From the NCBI GenBank assembly GCA_030267565.1, contig BRXU01000078.1:1-64000 (forward strand): a DNA stretch of 64,000 bases. Direction: 5' to 3'. The translations under genes were made by a program, and so were the position numbers. The notes beneath the pieces were generated by a model. The model saw only the letters and a program-made list of their open reading frames with translations, had not been told where the DNA came from and did not search any database. Origin of the DNA: Pleodorina starrii. Lineage: Eukaryota > Chlorophyta > Chlorophyceae > Chlamydomonadales > Volvocaceae. Each line of letters opens with the position of its first letter. The first letter of the stretch is position 1. This document shows, piece after piece, positions 17,890 through 26,265 of the stretch.

Positions 17890-18171
17890 TTACTTAGGCT
17901 CACACTGCAACCGGATCGAAGCGTTCTGCCCTTGCGCCTTGAGCTCGTCGATGGTTGCTTTGAAATTCATTTCGTTGTCCCAAGCTTCCAATCTCATCTC
18001 GCACTCCGTGCGGGACACGCCGTCTTCATAGCCTGCCAGGATCAGGGTCTCGAACTCACCCTTAGTGTTCAGGATATTGACCGTGGGCATGTAGAGCGGG
18101 TCCTTTGCCAGCGCGATAGAGGCAAGCGCAGGCATGGTCACTATAGCAAGCGCGATGGTTCTAAATTTCAT
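17890..18171 (-). CDS. Small exported hypothetical protein
   Basis: A 93-residue protein with signal peptide (MKFRTIALAIVTMPALASIALA) and a mature part containing two cysteines (SRTECEMRLEAWDNEM and a C-terminal IRLQCEPK) that could form a disulfide. ATG 18171 is preferred over the upstream in-frame ATG because AAAGGA lies 10 bases before it and the signal peptide begins there. No family recognised. Confidence 0.6.
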   Translation of the reverse strand: MKFRTIALAIVTMPALASIALAKDPLYMPTVNILNTKGEFETLILAGYEDGVSRTECEMRLEAWDNEMNFKATIDELKAQGQNASIRLQCEPK

Positions 18172-18539
18172 GGTCTCAATTATTCCTTTAGTGTGGTCAA
18201 TGCCCGGCGGCCAGCAAGGCACCAGTCTGTCATGCACAGGCATACGACGGTCTGGAACGTCCAGTAAGGGCTCTTCGCGTCGATGCTGCGCCGACCACTG
18301 ACCGTCTGCTTTCCCAAGCTGGCAAGCCCGAAAGGCAGACTGCCTGGCCGGTAAGTCGAATTTAGCTTACCCACGCCAAGTCAAGCACAAACGCAAAATT
18401 AACCAATCTGTCTGTCCAAAAAGTTATTCTGCTTTCTTAGCTGAGCAAATCCTTCCAGACCCCGCGTTCAAAAGACCTAGCGCGGATCAGTGGATGCCCT
18501 CCTCTCTACCGACATACCGGCCATGTTCAAAAACGATCG
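18172..18539. other. Intergenic stretch with a dispersed repeat
   Basis: No gene. A reverse-oriented copy of the GACGCGAAGAGCCCTT repeat is at about 18268-18285 (AAGGGCTCTTCGCGTCGATG), followed by GACCGTCTGCTTTCCCAAGCTGGCAAGCCC, similar to other family copies. Confidence 0.4.
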
Positions 18540-18625
18540 TTTGCGCAACAGCGTCAAACGTGTTGCAAAATCCGTCTCAAAGACGGCTTTTGAGGCATGT
18601 CCATCATGGACTGGCTTTTGCAACA
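18540..18625 (+). other. Candidate resolvase recombination (res) site
   Basis: Directly upstream of the resolvase gene are nested inverted repeats. TTTGCGCAACA (18540-18550) pairs with TGTTGCAAAA (18561-18570), which also pairs exactly with TTTTGCAACA (18616-18625). Between them CCGTCT-CAA-AGACGG (18572-18586) forms a separate palindrome. Serine resolvases normally act at such arrays of short dyads next to their own gene. Confidence 0.55.
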
Positions 18626-18640
18626 TCGGAGAGGCGCGCA

Positions 18641-19213
18641 ATGGCAGTAGTGGGCTATTCCAGAGTATCGACCAGCGGTCAGGATCATCGTCTGCAACGT
18701 GATGCTCTAAACGCGGCAGGGTGCGACTACATTGTCTCAGAGGTCGGAAGCGGAGCGAATGAGAACGCCCGGCCTCAACTGCACCGGCTGCTGTCCAATC
18801 TATCCAGCGACGACACCCTTGTTGTTTGGCGGCTGGACAGGCTGGCGCGGAGCGTCAAGGAGCTGATCACAATCGCCAACGAGCTTTCCGAACGGAAGGT
18901 TCGCCTGCGGTCCCTGAATGAGCAGATCGACACGACCACGCCGCAAGGCAGAATGATGTTCCATGTCTTTGCGATGATCGCACAGTTTGAGCGTGATCTG
19001 ATCGCAGATAGGACGCGCGCAGGACTGGAGGCTGCCCGCGCCAGTGGCCGGATCGTAGGACGCCGACGCTTGTTGACCCCTGCCCAGATCGCGCAGGCGC
19101 AGACATGGCTGGCGTCCAAGCAGATGACACAGGCCCAGGCAGCGAAGGCGCTTGGAGTCAGTCGCGCCACGCTCATCAGGGGCTTGGCGGCCAAGAACGA
19201 CCCGGCAGCGTGA
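18641..19213 (+). CDS. Serine recombinase (resolvase)
   Basis: A 190-residue serine recombinase of the Tn3 resolvase/DNA invertase family. The catalytic core has GYSRVST with Ser10, the arginine motif VWRLDRLARS, and the E-helix region QFERDLIADRTRAGLEAAR. A C-terminal helix-turn-helix follows (TQAQAAKALGVSRATLIRGLA). ATG 18641 is chosen because the core motif begins there and GGAGAGG lies about 8 bases upstream. It probably resolves replicon multimers; the candidate res site lies immediately upstream. Confidence 0.9.
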   Translation: MAVVGYSRVSTSGQDHRLQRDALNAAGCDYIVSEVGSGANENARPQLHRLLSNLSSDDTLVVWRLDRLARSVKELITIANELSERKVRLRSLNEQIDTTTPQGRMMFHVFAMIAQFERDLIADRTRAGLEAARASGRIVGRRRLLTPAQIAQAQTWLASKQMTQAQAAKALGVSRATLIRGLAAKNDPAA

Positions 19214-19488
19214 TGAGTATTGTTGCGATCATGGCCGTTATGCAGCTTGCCGGTTCTGCCCCGATCTCAACCGCACCCCAGCCTCTCCATTTATGTGCCC
19301 CCCCTGCTGACCCGATTGAGGACGAGTATGCATTGGCACGCCACGGGATTGACCCGAAAGATGAATACACACGCTATTTCAATGACCTAAACGCTTATCT
19401 TATTTGTCTGCAAAAGTCGCAAGCTGACATTATCGAGAAAGGGAGGTTCTGGCATGATCGCTACAGTGAACAGTTTACCCCCAAGTAG
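19213..19488 (+). CDS. Small exported hypothetical protein
   Basis: A 91-residue protein whose ATG overlaps the resolvase stop (TGATG), so it is translationally coupled. The N-terminus is hydrophobic (MSIVAIMAVMQLAGSAP), a probable signal peptide. The rest is polar with two cysteines (HLCAPPADPIEDEY and YLICLQKSQADI). No family recognised. Confidence 0.6.
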   Translation: MSIVAIMAVMQLAGSAPISTAPQPLHLCAPPADPIEDEYALARHGIDPKDEYTRYFNDLNAYLICLQKSQADIIEKGRFWHDRYSEQFTPK

Positions 19489-19566
19489 TATCGAACCGAT
19501 TGAATGATTCGTTTTTGTTGTAAGCTGCCAAATGCCTGTGCTATTGCATGTCAAAGGAGGTTCACG

Positions 19567-20115
19567 ATGAAGCTCACTATCCTCGGAGCCGCTGCCTGCG
19601 CCGCTGCCTTGTCGGCAGCGCCGCAGGCCAACGCTTACCCTATCGACTGTGCCATCCTACTCTGCATGGCCGGTGGCTTTCCTGCATCGGCTGAATGCAC
19701 GGCAGCAAAGATCGAGATGATCCGCCGTGTGACGCCCTGGCCTGTTGAGCCGCCTTTGCAGCTCTGGAATTGCCCTATGCAAGCCAGTGGCGTGCCGCCG
19801 TTGCCCAATGTGGGAAGCGACGGCCTGACAGAAGACATTCGGCGCTATCGGGATGGCATCGAAATTTACCACGTCAACTATCGTGCGCAGCGAAACAGCG
19901 GCGGCATCGAAGTCTTCGACTCGACGCAACGGGGGTTCTACGACGAGAGCGGTGATTTTCATTGGACCAGTGTGCGTTTGCAGGACACCCCGTCATGGGT
20001 CCGTAGTCGAACTGGTTTCCAGGGAAGCGAACATACTGGCACACGCCGGGGCATTGCCATGCGGACCATGGATCACAATGGACAAGTTTCCGAAGTCATC
20101 TGGGAAACCTACTGA
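19567..20115 (+). CDS. Exported cysteine-containing plasmid protein
   Basis: A 182-residue protein starting after a strong ribosome site (AAAGGAGG, 19554-19561). Signal peptide MKLTILGAAACAAALSAAPQANA. The mature start YPIDCAILLCMAGGFPASAEC carries four cysteines with a fifth in WNCPM, a pattern I associate with conserved exported proteins on alphaproteobacterial plasmids. The C-terminal half is Tyr/Arg-rich and probably beta-structured (IEIYHVNYRAQRNSGGIEVFD). Function unknown. Confidence 0.65.
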   Translation: MKLTILGAAACAAALSAAPQANAYPIDCAILLCMAGGFPASAECTAAKIEMIRRVTPWPVEPPLQLWNCPMQASGVPPLPNVGSDGLTEDIRRYRDGIEIYHVNYRAQRNSGGIEVFDSTQRGFYDESGDFHWTSVRLQDTPSWVRSRTGFQGSEHTGTRRGIAMRTMDHNGQVSEVIWETY

Positions 20116-20241
20116 TGTTGGTAGGCGCCCTAACCCCCGCACACAATCAATTGCCGCATCTGCCCCTCTATCGTAGGCTGTGCGGCAAAATGCCCGCAAA
20201 GGGAAGGACGAGCAGAATCAGATAAACCACCAGCCCAAAAG

Positions 20242-20260
20242 AAAAACCCCCGCGCGGGGG
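20242..20260 (-). terminator. Rho-independent terminator, minus strand
   Basis: The palindrome CCCCCGCGCGGGGG at 20247-20260 is followed on the minus strand by TTTTTCTTTT. There is no T-run on the plus strand, so it terminates leftward transcription. Confidence 0.6.
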
Positions 20261-20323
20261 TCCGCACGAGGGGGTCTGGGATAGATAACACAGGTTTGGC
20301 GACCTGAATTAGCACCTAAATTC
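20242..20323 (-). ncRNA. Candidate antisense RNA upstream of the rep-like gene
   Basis: On the minus strand a promoter-like pair (TTGATT at 20359-20354, TAACTAT at 20337-20331, 16-base spacer) is followed by a small hairpin (AGGT...ACCT near 20291-20306) and a strong terminator hairpin at 20260-20247 with a T-run. The RNA would be about 80 nt and complementary to the leader of the downstream plus-strand rep-like gene. No minus-strand gene explains the terminator. A counter-transcribed copy-number RNA is the simplest reading. Confidence 0.4.
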
Positions 20324-20433
20324 ACCTGCTATAGTTATCGTCTCACCTCCGAAAATCAAGAGCAAAAAGCGCATCTGTGCGAATGGATACGGCTTGCCTG
20401 CGGACACCGCGCTTCTTGATCGAGGAGCAGCAG

Positions 20434-21180
20434 ATGAATACCCAGAAGGCCGCAGAACGCGGCGGATTTTTCAAACGGATAGACGGCGTTATCGAGAACA
20501 CTTGCGGAAATGGACATGACACGGGGCGCAGCCCTGTGCGCCGTGACTCGCGCAGGAAGGGGACTTGTGAAGGTTCATTCTGGCACATGACGTCACGTCA
20601 GCATGTGCAGCAGGTTCTCATGTCCGCACGCCGGTATGAGCGGGCCAATCGTGCGCCAGGCAAGCGGAACGGCCCCCTTGGTGGTATCGCTCTGGAGGTC
20701 CTGGCCCTGTTCGCCAATCTCGTGAACTTCAAGACCGGCCGACTGGACCCGTCCCTTGACTACATCACCGACAAGCTACGGCGGTCGCGTGACGCCGTTG
20801 TGCGTGCGCTGAAGGCGTTGCGCGATCATGGCTTTCTGGATTGGCTGCGCCGTTTTGAGCCTGTGCCGAACGAAGGTCGCGGTCCCCAGGTCCGACAGGT
20901 CAGCAATGCCTATCGCCTGTCTGCACCCAAGCGCGCCCTAGCCCTGCTCGGGCGATGGGCCGGACGACCAGCTGCACCGGATGACGACCAAGAGGCCCGC
21001 AAGGACCGTGCAGCGATGGAAGCGGAGCATGTCAAAACCCTCGGCCTTGCCGGGCTGGCGATGTTCAAGATCGAGGATTCCGCGCTTGCAAAGGCTTTGG
21101 CGGGGCTTGGGAAAGCCATTGAATTACGCGAGTCTGCCAAGCGGACTGAATTGCAATCTACCTCTTATTCTTATGTCTGA
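20434..21180 (+). CDS. Probable plasmid replication (RepA-like winged-helix) protein
   Basis: A 248-residue protein. ATG 20434 has GAGGAG 6 bases upstream. The central part (about 75-165) looks like a winged helix (LEVLALFANLVNFKTGRL, YITDKLRRSRDAVVRALKALRDHGFLDWLRR). The C-terminus is Ala-rich and helical. Similar 'helix-turn-helix/replication protein A' proteins are common on Rhodobacterales and sphingomonad plasmids. The long leader with an antisense RNA candidate and the resolvase nearby fit a replication initiator, but I see no iterons, so the role is tentative. Confidence 0.5.
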   Translation: MNTQKAAERGGFFKRIDGVIENTCGNGHDTGRSPVRRDSRRKGTCEGSFWHMTSRQHVQQVLMSARRYERANRAPGKRNGPLGGIALEVLALFANLVNFKTGRLDPSLDYITDKLRRSRDAVVRALKALRDHGFLDWLRRFEPVPNEGRGPQVRQVSNAYRLSAPKRALALLGRWAGRPAAPDDDQEARKDRAAMEAEHVKTLGLAGLAMFKIEDSALAKALAGLGKAIELRESAKRTELQSTSYSYV

Positions 21181-21847
21181 GGATAAGAATGACCCCAAAC
21201 ACGGGGTAGCGAATGCGCCGCCAGGGCAGGTTGTGAGTGACGACAATAGGTTTGCAGGCAGGCTCAGCACACACAGATCAAACCGCTGTGCTGGCGGAAC
21301 CGTTGCAGTGGCTGTGAATAACAGCCTGTTGCAGGCGGGATGCGATACAAGGGCGTTTCAAGCTGTGAAGCGTTCCTGCAAGAACTTTCTTGCGGCCTTC
21401 GGCCTGTGCTGCGCCATTGCCGCACCCGTTCATGCAGGCGGTATCTCAGGACAGGCCAGCGTGATCGACGGTGACACCATCGAGATCAGAAACGAGCGGA
21501 TCAGACTGGTCGCGATAGATGCACCCGAAGCCCGGCAGACCTGCCTTGATGCTCAAGCTCGCACCTGGCGCTGTGGTCAGCAGGCAGCGTTGGCGCTGTC
21601 AGACTTGATTGCGCGCAGGCCGGTTTCCTGCCGATCCGAAGGCACCGACCGGTATGCACGCATTTTGGGAGACTGCACTGTTGGCGACATATCCTTGTCG
21701 GCATGGCTGGTCGAAAATGGATGGGCAATACCCTACTACGACCGCAACCGACGCCATGTTCCGGCAGTTAGACGAGCAGAGGCCGCCCGTCGCGGGATCT
21801 GGTCTGGCACATTTGAGAAACCAGACGTTTGGCGTAGGCAGAATTGA
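21173..21847 (+). CDS. Exported thermonuclease-family (SNase) nuclease
   Basis: A staphylococcal-nuclease fold is clear in the C-terminal 135 residues: IDGDTIEIRNERIRLVAIDAPE, then DRYARILGDC and SLSAWLVENGWAIPYY. The catalytic Arg/Asp/Glu positions (R in IRLVAID, D in GDT, E/R in SEGTDRYAR) appear present. ATG 21173 overlaps the end of the rep-like gene by 8 bases and gives 224 residues, but a better signal peptide begins at a GTG at 21364 (VKRSCKNFLAAFGLCCAIAAPVHA). The true start is unsure. These nucleases are frequent on conjugative plasmids. Confidence 0.82.
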   Translation: MSEDKNDPKHGVANAPPGQVVSDDNRFAGRLSTHRSNRCAGGTVAVAVNNSLLQAGCDTRAFQAVKRSCKNFLAAFGLCCAIAAPVHAGGISGQASVIDGDTIEIRNERIRLVAIDAPEARQTCLDAQARTWRCGQQAALALSDLIARRPVSCRSEGTDRYARILGDCTVGDISLSAWLVENGWAIPYYDRNRRHVPAVRRAEAARRGIWSGTFEKPDVWRRQN

Positions 21848-21899
21848 CTATGGTAAGGTTTTTGTTACCTGCTGCACGCCGTGCAAGATGGAGGGAATT

Positions 21900-22226
21900 A
21901 TGAGAGAAAACCTTTCGGTAGCGGCCATTGTCCTGCCACAGCCTGCCTCCAAAGAGTATCTGGTTGTGGAGCATCTGACCTATTCCGATCTTTTGGAACG
22001 GGGCGAGGTTGCCGCCGCGGACAGCCATCTCAGGCTCAGCTTGTGCGACGATCAAGACGGTCATAACCCGATTATCGTTCATGAATTGCTACTGGACCAT
22101 GATGCCCAGGATGACCCGGTGGCAGCGCAAAGCAGGATAGGGATTTGGGCCGCAGGGTTCATCCTCGGCGCACGTTACGCGGGCATGAACCTTAAGCTGA
22201 CGTTCAAACCAGGTCGTTCAACCTAA
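21900..22226 (+). CDS. Hypothetical protein
   Basis: A 108-residue acidic protein starting at ATG 21900 after GGAGGG. It has no signal peptide or membrane segment. The C-terminus (IWAAGFILGARYAGMNLKLTF) is hydrophobic and could be a buried helix. No family recognised. It lies between the nuclease and umuD. Confidence 0.55.
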   Translation: MRENLSVAAIVLPQPASKEYLVVEHLTYSDLLERGEVAAADSHLRLSLCDDQDGHNPIIVHELLLDHDAQDDPVAAQSRIGIWAAGFILGARYAGMNLKLTFKPGRST

Positions 22227-22273
22227 GACAATCCGTCCTTGACGCCGCAGGGGGTGTTCGGGTTATGGCTGAT

Positions 22274-22288
22274 GTTCCCGTATTGTTC
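22274..22288 (+). promoter_or_regulatory. LexA box (alphaproteobacterial type)
   Basis: GTTC-CCGTATT-GTTC fits exactly the GTTC-N7-GTTC operator known for LexA of Rhodobacter and other Alphaproteobacteria. It lies 2 bases before the umuD ATG, so LexA binding would cover the translation start region. This predicts SOS induction of umuDC. Confidence 0.8.
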
Positions 22289-22290
22289 TA

Positions 22291-22731
22291 ATGGCCATGA
22301 CCCTGCATTTAAGCCCTATCAAGATTACGCTCGTAGACCGGCATGTGCCCTTGGCATCCATGCCGGTTCCGGCCGGTTTTCCGTCACCCGCCGCGGATGA
22401 TCTTGAGGATACGATCGACCCGATCAAGTGGGTGGTGCGGCATGAGCATGCGACCTTCTGGTGGCGCGTGTCCGGCGATAGTCTGGAGGCAGAGGGCATT
22501 CTGGACGGCGACCTGATCGCCGTAGATCGTGCTGGCAAGCGCCGTCACGGCCGCATCGTCGTCGCGGTGGTCGATGGCGCCATTACCGTCAAGAAGCTCG
22601 CCAAACGCGATGGCGTCTGGTTTCTCGATCCGCGCGCCCGTGCGGATGGCTATGCCACAATCCCGGTCACGGAGACGACCGAGATATGGGGGGTTGTCGC
22701 CGGCGTCGTGCGCCGCCTCCCCATAGAATAA
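22291..22731 (+). CDS. umuD: UmuD, translesion polymerase V subunit
   Basis: A 146-residue S24-family protein. The self-cleavage site is likely the Ala-Gly in [16 protein letters not shown] (about residues 27-28). The catalytic Ser is in [14 protein letters not shown] (about residue 61) and the Lys in [11 protein letters not shown] (about residue 97). UmuD is cleaved with RecA help and then joins UmuC to form Pol V. A LexA box is directly upstream. The gene is intact, but its partner umuC is disrupted 250 bases downstream. Confidence 0.92.
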   Translation: MAMTLHLSPIKITLVDRHVPLASMPVPAGFPSPAADDLEDTIDPIKWVVRHEHATFWWRVSGDSLEAEGILDGDLIAVDRAGKRRHGRIVVAVVDGAITVKKLAKRDGVWFLDPRARADGYATIPVTETTEIWGVVAGVVRRLPIE

Positions 22732-22742
22732 GGGCAGGCCCG

Positions 22743-22988
22743 GTGGAGCAATCCGACCGCCCCATTGCGCTGATCGACTGCAACAACTTCTACGTCAGCT
22801 GCGAGCGCGTGTTTGATGTGTCGTTGCGCGGCATTCCCGTCATTGTCCTGTCGAACAACGATGGTTGTGCAGTCGCCCGTAGCGAAGAAGCGAAACAGTT
22901 TATTAAAATGGGCGCACCTGTATTCAAGATGCGGGATGTTATAGAGCGGCATGGTATACGCTGTCTTTCAAGCAATTATACCCTGTAG
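22743..22988 (+). pseudogene. umuC: umuC, 5' fragment cut by an inserted element
   Basis: A GTG start 11 bases after umuD opens a frame of 81 residues typical of Y-family polymerases ([18 protein letters not shown] with the catalytic Asp, then [17 protein letters not shown], and [11 protein letters not shown]). Similarity stops after SSNYTL at 22987, where the inserted element begins. The next piece of UmuC is found at 36651. Normal UmuC has about 420 residues, so this copy is inactive. Confidence 0.9.
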
Positions 22989-22992
22989 TTAG

Positions 22993-23003
22993 TTACGTGG
23001 AAT
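22993..23003 (+). repeat. Left terminal inverted repeat of the Tn554-like element
   Basis: TTACGTGGAAT, 6 bases inside the left umuC junction. It matches the reverse complement of 36639-36649 in 10 of 11 positions. Confidence 0.65.
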
Positions 23004-23042
23004 GCCTGCACGCGTGGTACCCTCTGCAGGCGGAGAAACGTC

Positions 23043-24056
23043 ATGCAGTACGCGCCGTCGCTACAGCTCCCCTTGGTGAAATATCCACTGCTGGCCGAGT
23101 GGCTGGAGCTGCTTGGGAACCTCGGTCGCGCGCCCGCAACACTCGATGCCTATGCTCGTGGTGTGAGCCATTTCCTCGCGCACTGCGAGGCCGCAAGTGT
23201 CGCCGCCGAGGCGGCGACACTTGCGGATTTGTCAGTTTATGTCCGAACCCTATCGGAGGGCACGGGCCGGATTGCGAATGCCTCGCTACATCAGCGCTTA
23301 AGTGCCATCCGTTTGTGGTATGATCACCTGATCTACGAAGGGGTGCGTTCGACAAATCCCTTGCCGCGCGGGCACATTTCTCTAGCCCGGCATATCCCTG
23401 GGCACTCAGGCTTTAGCCGTGGACTGGTCCCTCGCCTTGTCAAGCTCCCTCACGTGCCCTCTGATCCAGACTGGGAGCGCCTTCTCATGGTCGCCGCCCA
23501 CGATACGGTGCGCAATAGGTTGATGCTGGCCCTCGGATACTATGGGGCATTGCGGCGTGAGGAACTGATCTCGCTACGTGTCAGCGATCTTGATTTCGCG
23601 CACAGGTTAGTGTCGCTGCGTGCCGAGACTACTAAAAGTAAACGCGCGCGCGTGGTTTCCTATAGCCCGGAGGTCGCTCCTACTCTGATCAGTCATCTCC
23701 ATACGCTGGTAGGGAGCGGCGGACAGGCTGGCCCCATGTTTCGTTCGCAGTCAGATCGAAATCGTGACGCACCGCTGTCGATATGGTCGTGGAGCAAGAT
23801 CGTCGCGCGGTGGGCCGCAGATGCTAAAGTCGATGGTTTTAGCACGCACACTCTCCGACATCTGCGCCTCACACACCTAGCCAGGGCAGGATGGCATCTC
23901 CACGAACTCTCAGCTTACGCCGGGCATGCGGATCCAAAGACGACTATGGTCTATCTACATATAGCCGGAGCTGACCTGGCGCGGCGCATGGCGCAATCGG
24001 TTGCGCATATCGACGCTCGGGTAACTACTTCGTTGTTTGGTGAACACCATGAGTGA
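23043..24056 (+). CDS. tnpA: Tyrosine recombinase, Tn554 TnpA-like
   Basis: A 337-residue XerC/D-like recombinase. The N-terminal SAM-like core-binding domain spans about 10-110. Catalytic residues are Arg in YYGALRREELISL, a beta-hairpin Lys in AETTKSKRAR, His-x-x-Arg in STHTLRHLRLTHLA, His in YAGHADPKTT and the nucleophile Tyr in MVYLHIAG. It lies 55 bases inside the left end of the element and overlaps the next recombinase gene by 8 bases. In Tn554 the corresponding pair carries out site-specific, orientation-specific insertion. Confidence 0.88.
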   Translation: MQYAPSLQLPLVKYPLLAEWLELLGNLGRAPATLDAYARGVSHFLAHCEAASVAAEAATLADLSVYVRTLSEGTGRIANASLHQRLSAIRLWYDHLIYEGVRSTNPLPRGHISLARHIPGHSGFSRGLVPRLVKLPHVPSDPDWERLLMVAAHDTVRNRLMLALGYYGALRREELISLRVSDLDFAHRLVSLRAETTKSKRARVVSYSPEVAPTLISHLHTLVGSGGQAGPMFRSQSDRNRDAPLSIWSWSKIVARWAADAKVDGFSTHTLRHLRLTHLARAGWHLHELSAYAGHADPKTTMVYLHIAGADLARRMAQSVAHIDARVTTSLFGEHHE

Positions 24057-26232
24057 CGCTGCAAAAACTTCGACTGGCGGGCACTACTCGCTCTTCGACC
24101 CGGCGTCCCTTAATTTGGCCGGGAAGCTCACGGTGGATGAGCTCATCACTTTACGCGGCCGAGATGAGGCATTCGTTGAAGACCTCAAACTTTCCATCCC
24201 CCGCCTCGTTGATCCGTTGCTAGCGATCGCTGAATGGGGGGACGTCTCTGCTGCGAAGCGTGAAAACAGCATTATTGCCATAATGAACGCGATGGCATCG
24301 ACGCAAACTCCCTATTGGCAGTGGGACAAGGCGAGATGGCTTGCGCTGCAGAATCAGAAATCTACGTCTCGTCCGTACCTGACCGCGATCGCTTATCATC
24401 TTGGCGGCCTGCGCGACGTTACGAGTCTCACAAAACATAGAAACATCGGTCTTTATGCTCGAGCGATCTATGGGTCTGACATTTTCTGGCGGGAACATGG
24501 GCGGCTTGTGACGGCTCTGAGTTCTCTCGGCTACAGTGGACAGCATCTTGAGATTGTCCTGACAAGTGTCCTCGGCCACCTCATGCTCGAAAATGGGGAT
24601 CCCCGGCTTGAAACCTTCACGGTCGAGTTGTTGCAGAAGGGTCAAACCAGTCGCAATGACAGCATCGCACGATCTATTGGCAAGGTGTCGAATGGCTTGG
24701 CTGCCATGGGCATCATCGAAACGCCCTTGCGGATGCGCAATTATGTTGGATGGAGGGACAAAAGCACCGATGGGGTATCGGCCGAATGGGCTCAGTGGTG
24801 CGCCCGCTGGCGTGAGACATCGACTCTTCGGCCGCAAACCCGCGAAAGCAACTATAGCTTGATCCTACGCATCGGGCTTTGGCTGGCTAGAGAACATCCG
24901 CAGGTCAAGTCCCCTGCGGACTGGGACAAACCGACATGCGCGGCGTTTCTCGCTGCGGTGGACCGCATGACCGTTGGTGAATGGCGGCTTAAGTCTGCGC
25001 CATTGCGCGAGACCAAGAGACGTGGGGCGCAGATCGCAGCCAATTCAAAGCGAACATTCCTCCACGCTATGAGGCGCTTTTTCATCGATATCGAGCTTTG
25101 GGGGTGGGCATCCTTGCGCTTCAGCCCCCGCTATCATCTCGCGACACCGAGGGCAGTGACTTTCAACAGCGGCGTCAAGCCGCGGGTCATCGACGATGCC
25201 ATGTGGCTAAGGCTGATCTGGGCCAGCCTTAATATCGAACAGGAGGATCTTCTATCTGATCGGTGGTACCCACTGGCTTTGATACAGGCGCTGGCTGTGA
25301 TCTGGACGCATTGTGGCTTGCGGCAGAATGAGATTTTTCGGCTCCCAATGGGATGTGCCAAGGCACAGTCCGAGGACATCGTCAACGAGGACGGCAGCAT
25401 CGTGACAGCGGGCACGTTGTGCTATCTGGATGTCCCTGCGAGCAAGACTTTCCGTGCCTATGTGAAACCCGTCGCCGGCGTTGTGAAGGAGAGGATCGAT
25501 GCCTGGGCGGCACAGCGGCCGTCTCATCAGGCCCCATTAATTGATGAACGGACCGGCGAGCGCGTCGAGTTCCTGTTCCAGTACCGCGGCCGGCGGGTGG
25601 GCACAGCGCTGATGAACATGACGATCATCCCGATCCTGTGCGCCAAGGCGGGGTTGCCTGCAAATGATAGCATGGGAGCGATCACCAGCCACCGCGGCCG
25701 GGCATCGGCGGTGACAGCGCTTGCCAGCGTCCCCAAGGGCATGTCCTTGATGGAGCTCATGGAGTGGTCAGGGCACACATCTCCCAAGTCGACGATGCAC
25801 TACATCCGCATTCGACCAACCCGCCTGGCAGCGTCGTTCGCGCAGGCTGATCACATGGCACATATGGTGGCGGTGCTTGTCGACCACGATGCCATCGCTC
25901 GTAAATCAGACGAGCCTTACGCTTTTTATGACTTAGGCGACTCGTATTGCTCAAATCCATTCTGGAGCGCATGCCCGCATCGGATGGCCTGTGCTGGATG
26001 TGATTTCAATGTGCCAAAGACCAGTGCTCGGGCGCATGCCTTGGAAAGTCAGGCCTCAATTCGGCGGTATCTTGAAGAAGTGCCCCTGAGCGCTGATGAG
26101 CGCTTGATCGTACAAGGTGACGCCGAAAAAATCGCCTCGTTCATCGACAAGCTAAGCGGAGTCGCCACGCCTGATGGTCGAACCCCAAAGCAAATTCGCC
26201 AAACTGAGGACCCGCAGATAAAAGGCGTTTAG
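24049..26232 (+). CDS. tnpB: Large tyrosine recombinase, Tn554 TnpB-like
   Basis: A 727-residue recombinase. The catalytic domain is in the C-terminal third: Arg in WTHCGLRQNEIFRLP, His/Arg in ITSHRGRASAVTAL, His in WSGHTSPKSTM and Tyr in MHYIRIRP. A cysteine cluster follows (NPFWSACPHRMACAGCDF), as in TnpB proteins of Tn554. ATG 24049 is preferred to a TTG at 24037; it overlaps the stop of tnpA (ATGAGTGA). The 400-residue N-terminal part is all-helical in appearance. It works with the preceding recombinase. Confidence 0.85.
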   Translation: MSDAAKTSTGGHYSLFDPASLNLAGKLTVDELITLRGRDEAFVEDLKLSIPRLVDPLLAIAEWGDVSAAKRENSIIAIMNAMASTQTPYWQWDKARWLALQNQKSTSRPYLTAIAYHLGGLRDVTSLTKHRNIGLYARAIYGSDIFWREHGRLVTALSSLGYSGQHLEIVLTSVLGHLMLENGDPRLETFTVELLQKGQTSRNDSIARSIGKVSNGLAAMGIIETPLRMRNYVGWRDKSTDGVSAEWAQWCARWRETSTLRPQTRESNYSLILRIGLWLAREHPQVKSPADWDKPTCAAFLAAVDRMTVGEWRLKSAPLRETKRRGAQIAANSKRTFLHAMRRFFIDIELWGWASLRFSPRYHLATPRAVTFNSGVKPRVIDDAMWLRLIWASLNIEQEDLLSDRWYPLALIQALAVIWTHCGLRQNEIFRLPMGCAKAQSEDIVNEDGSIVTAGTLCYLDVPASKTFRAYVKPVAGVVKERIDAWAAQRPSHQAPLIDERTGERVEFLFQYRGRRVGTALMNMTIIPILCAKAGLPANDSMGAITSHRGRASAVTALASVPKGMSLMELMEWSGHTSPKSTMHYIRIRPTRLAASFAQADHMAHMVAVLVDHDAIARKSDEPYAFYDLGDSYCSNPFWSACPHRMACAGCDFNVPKTSARAHALESQASIRRYLEEVPLSADERLIVQGDAEKIASFIDKLSGVATPDGRTPKQIRQTEDPQIKGV

Positions 26233-26265
26233 CGGGGTCGCCGCCTAAACGAGCAGTGCCCAACC

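Noticed and set aside
20116..20433. Iteron-type origin before the rep-like gene
   Set aside because: No series of direct repeats of 15-22 bases was found; only the hairpins of the candidate antisense RNA.
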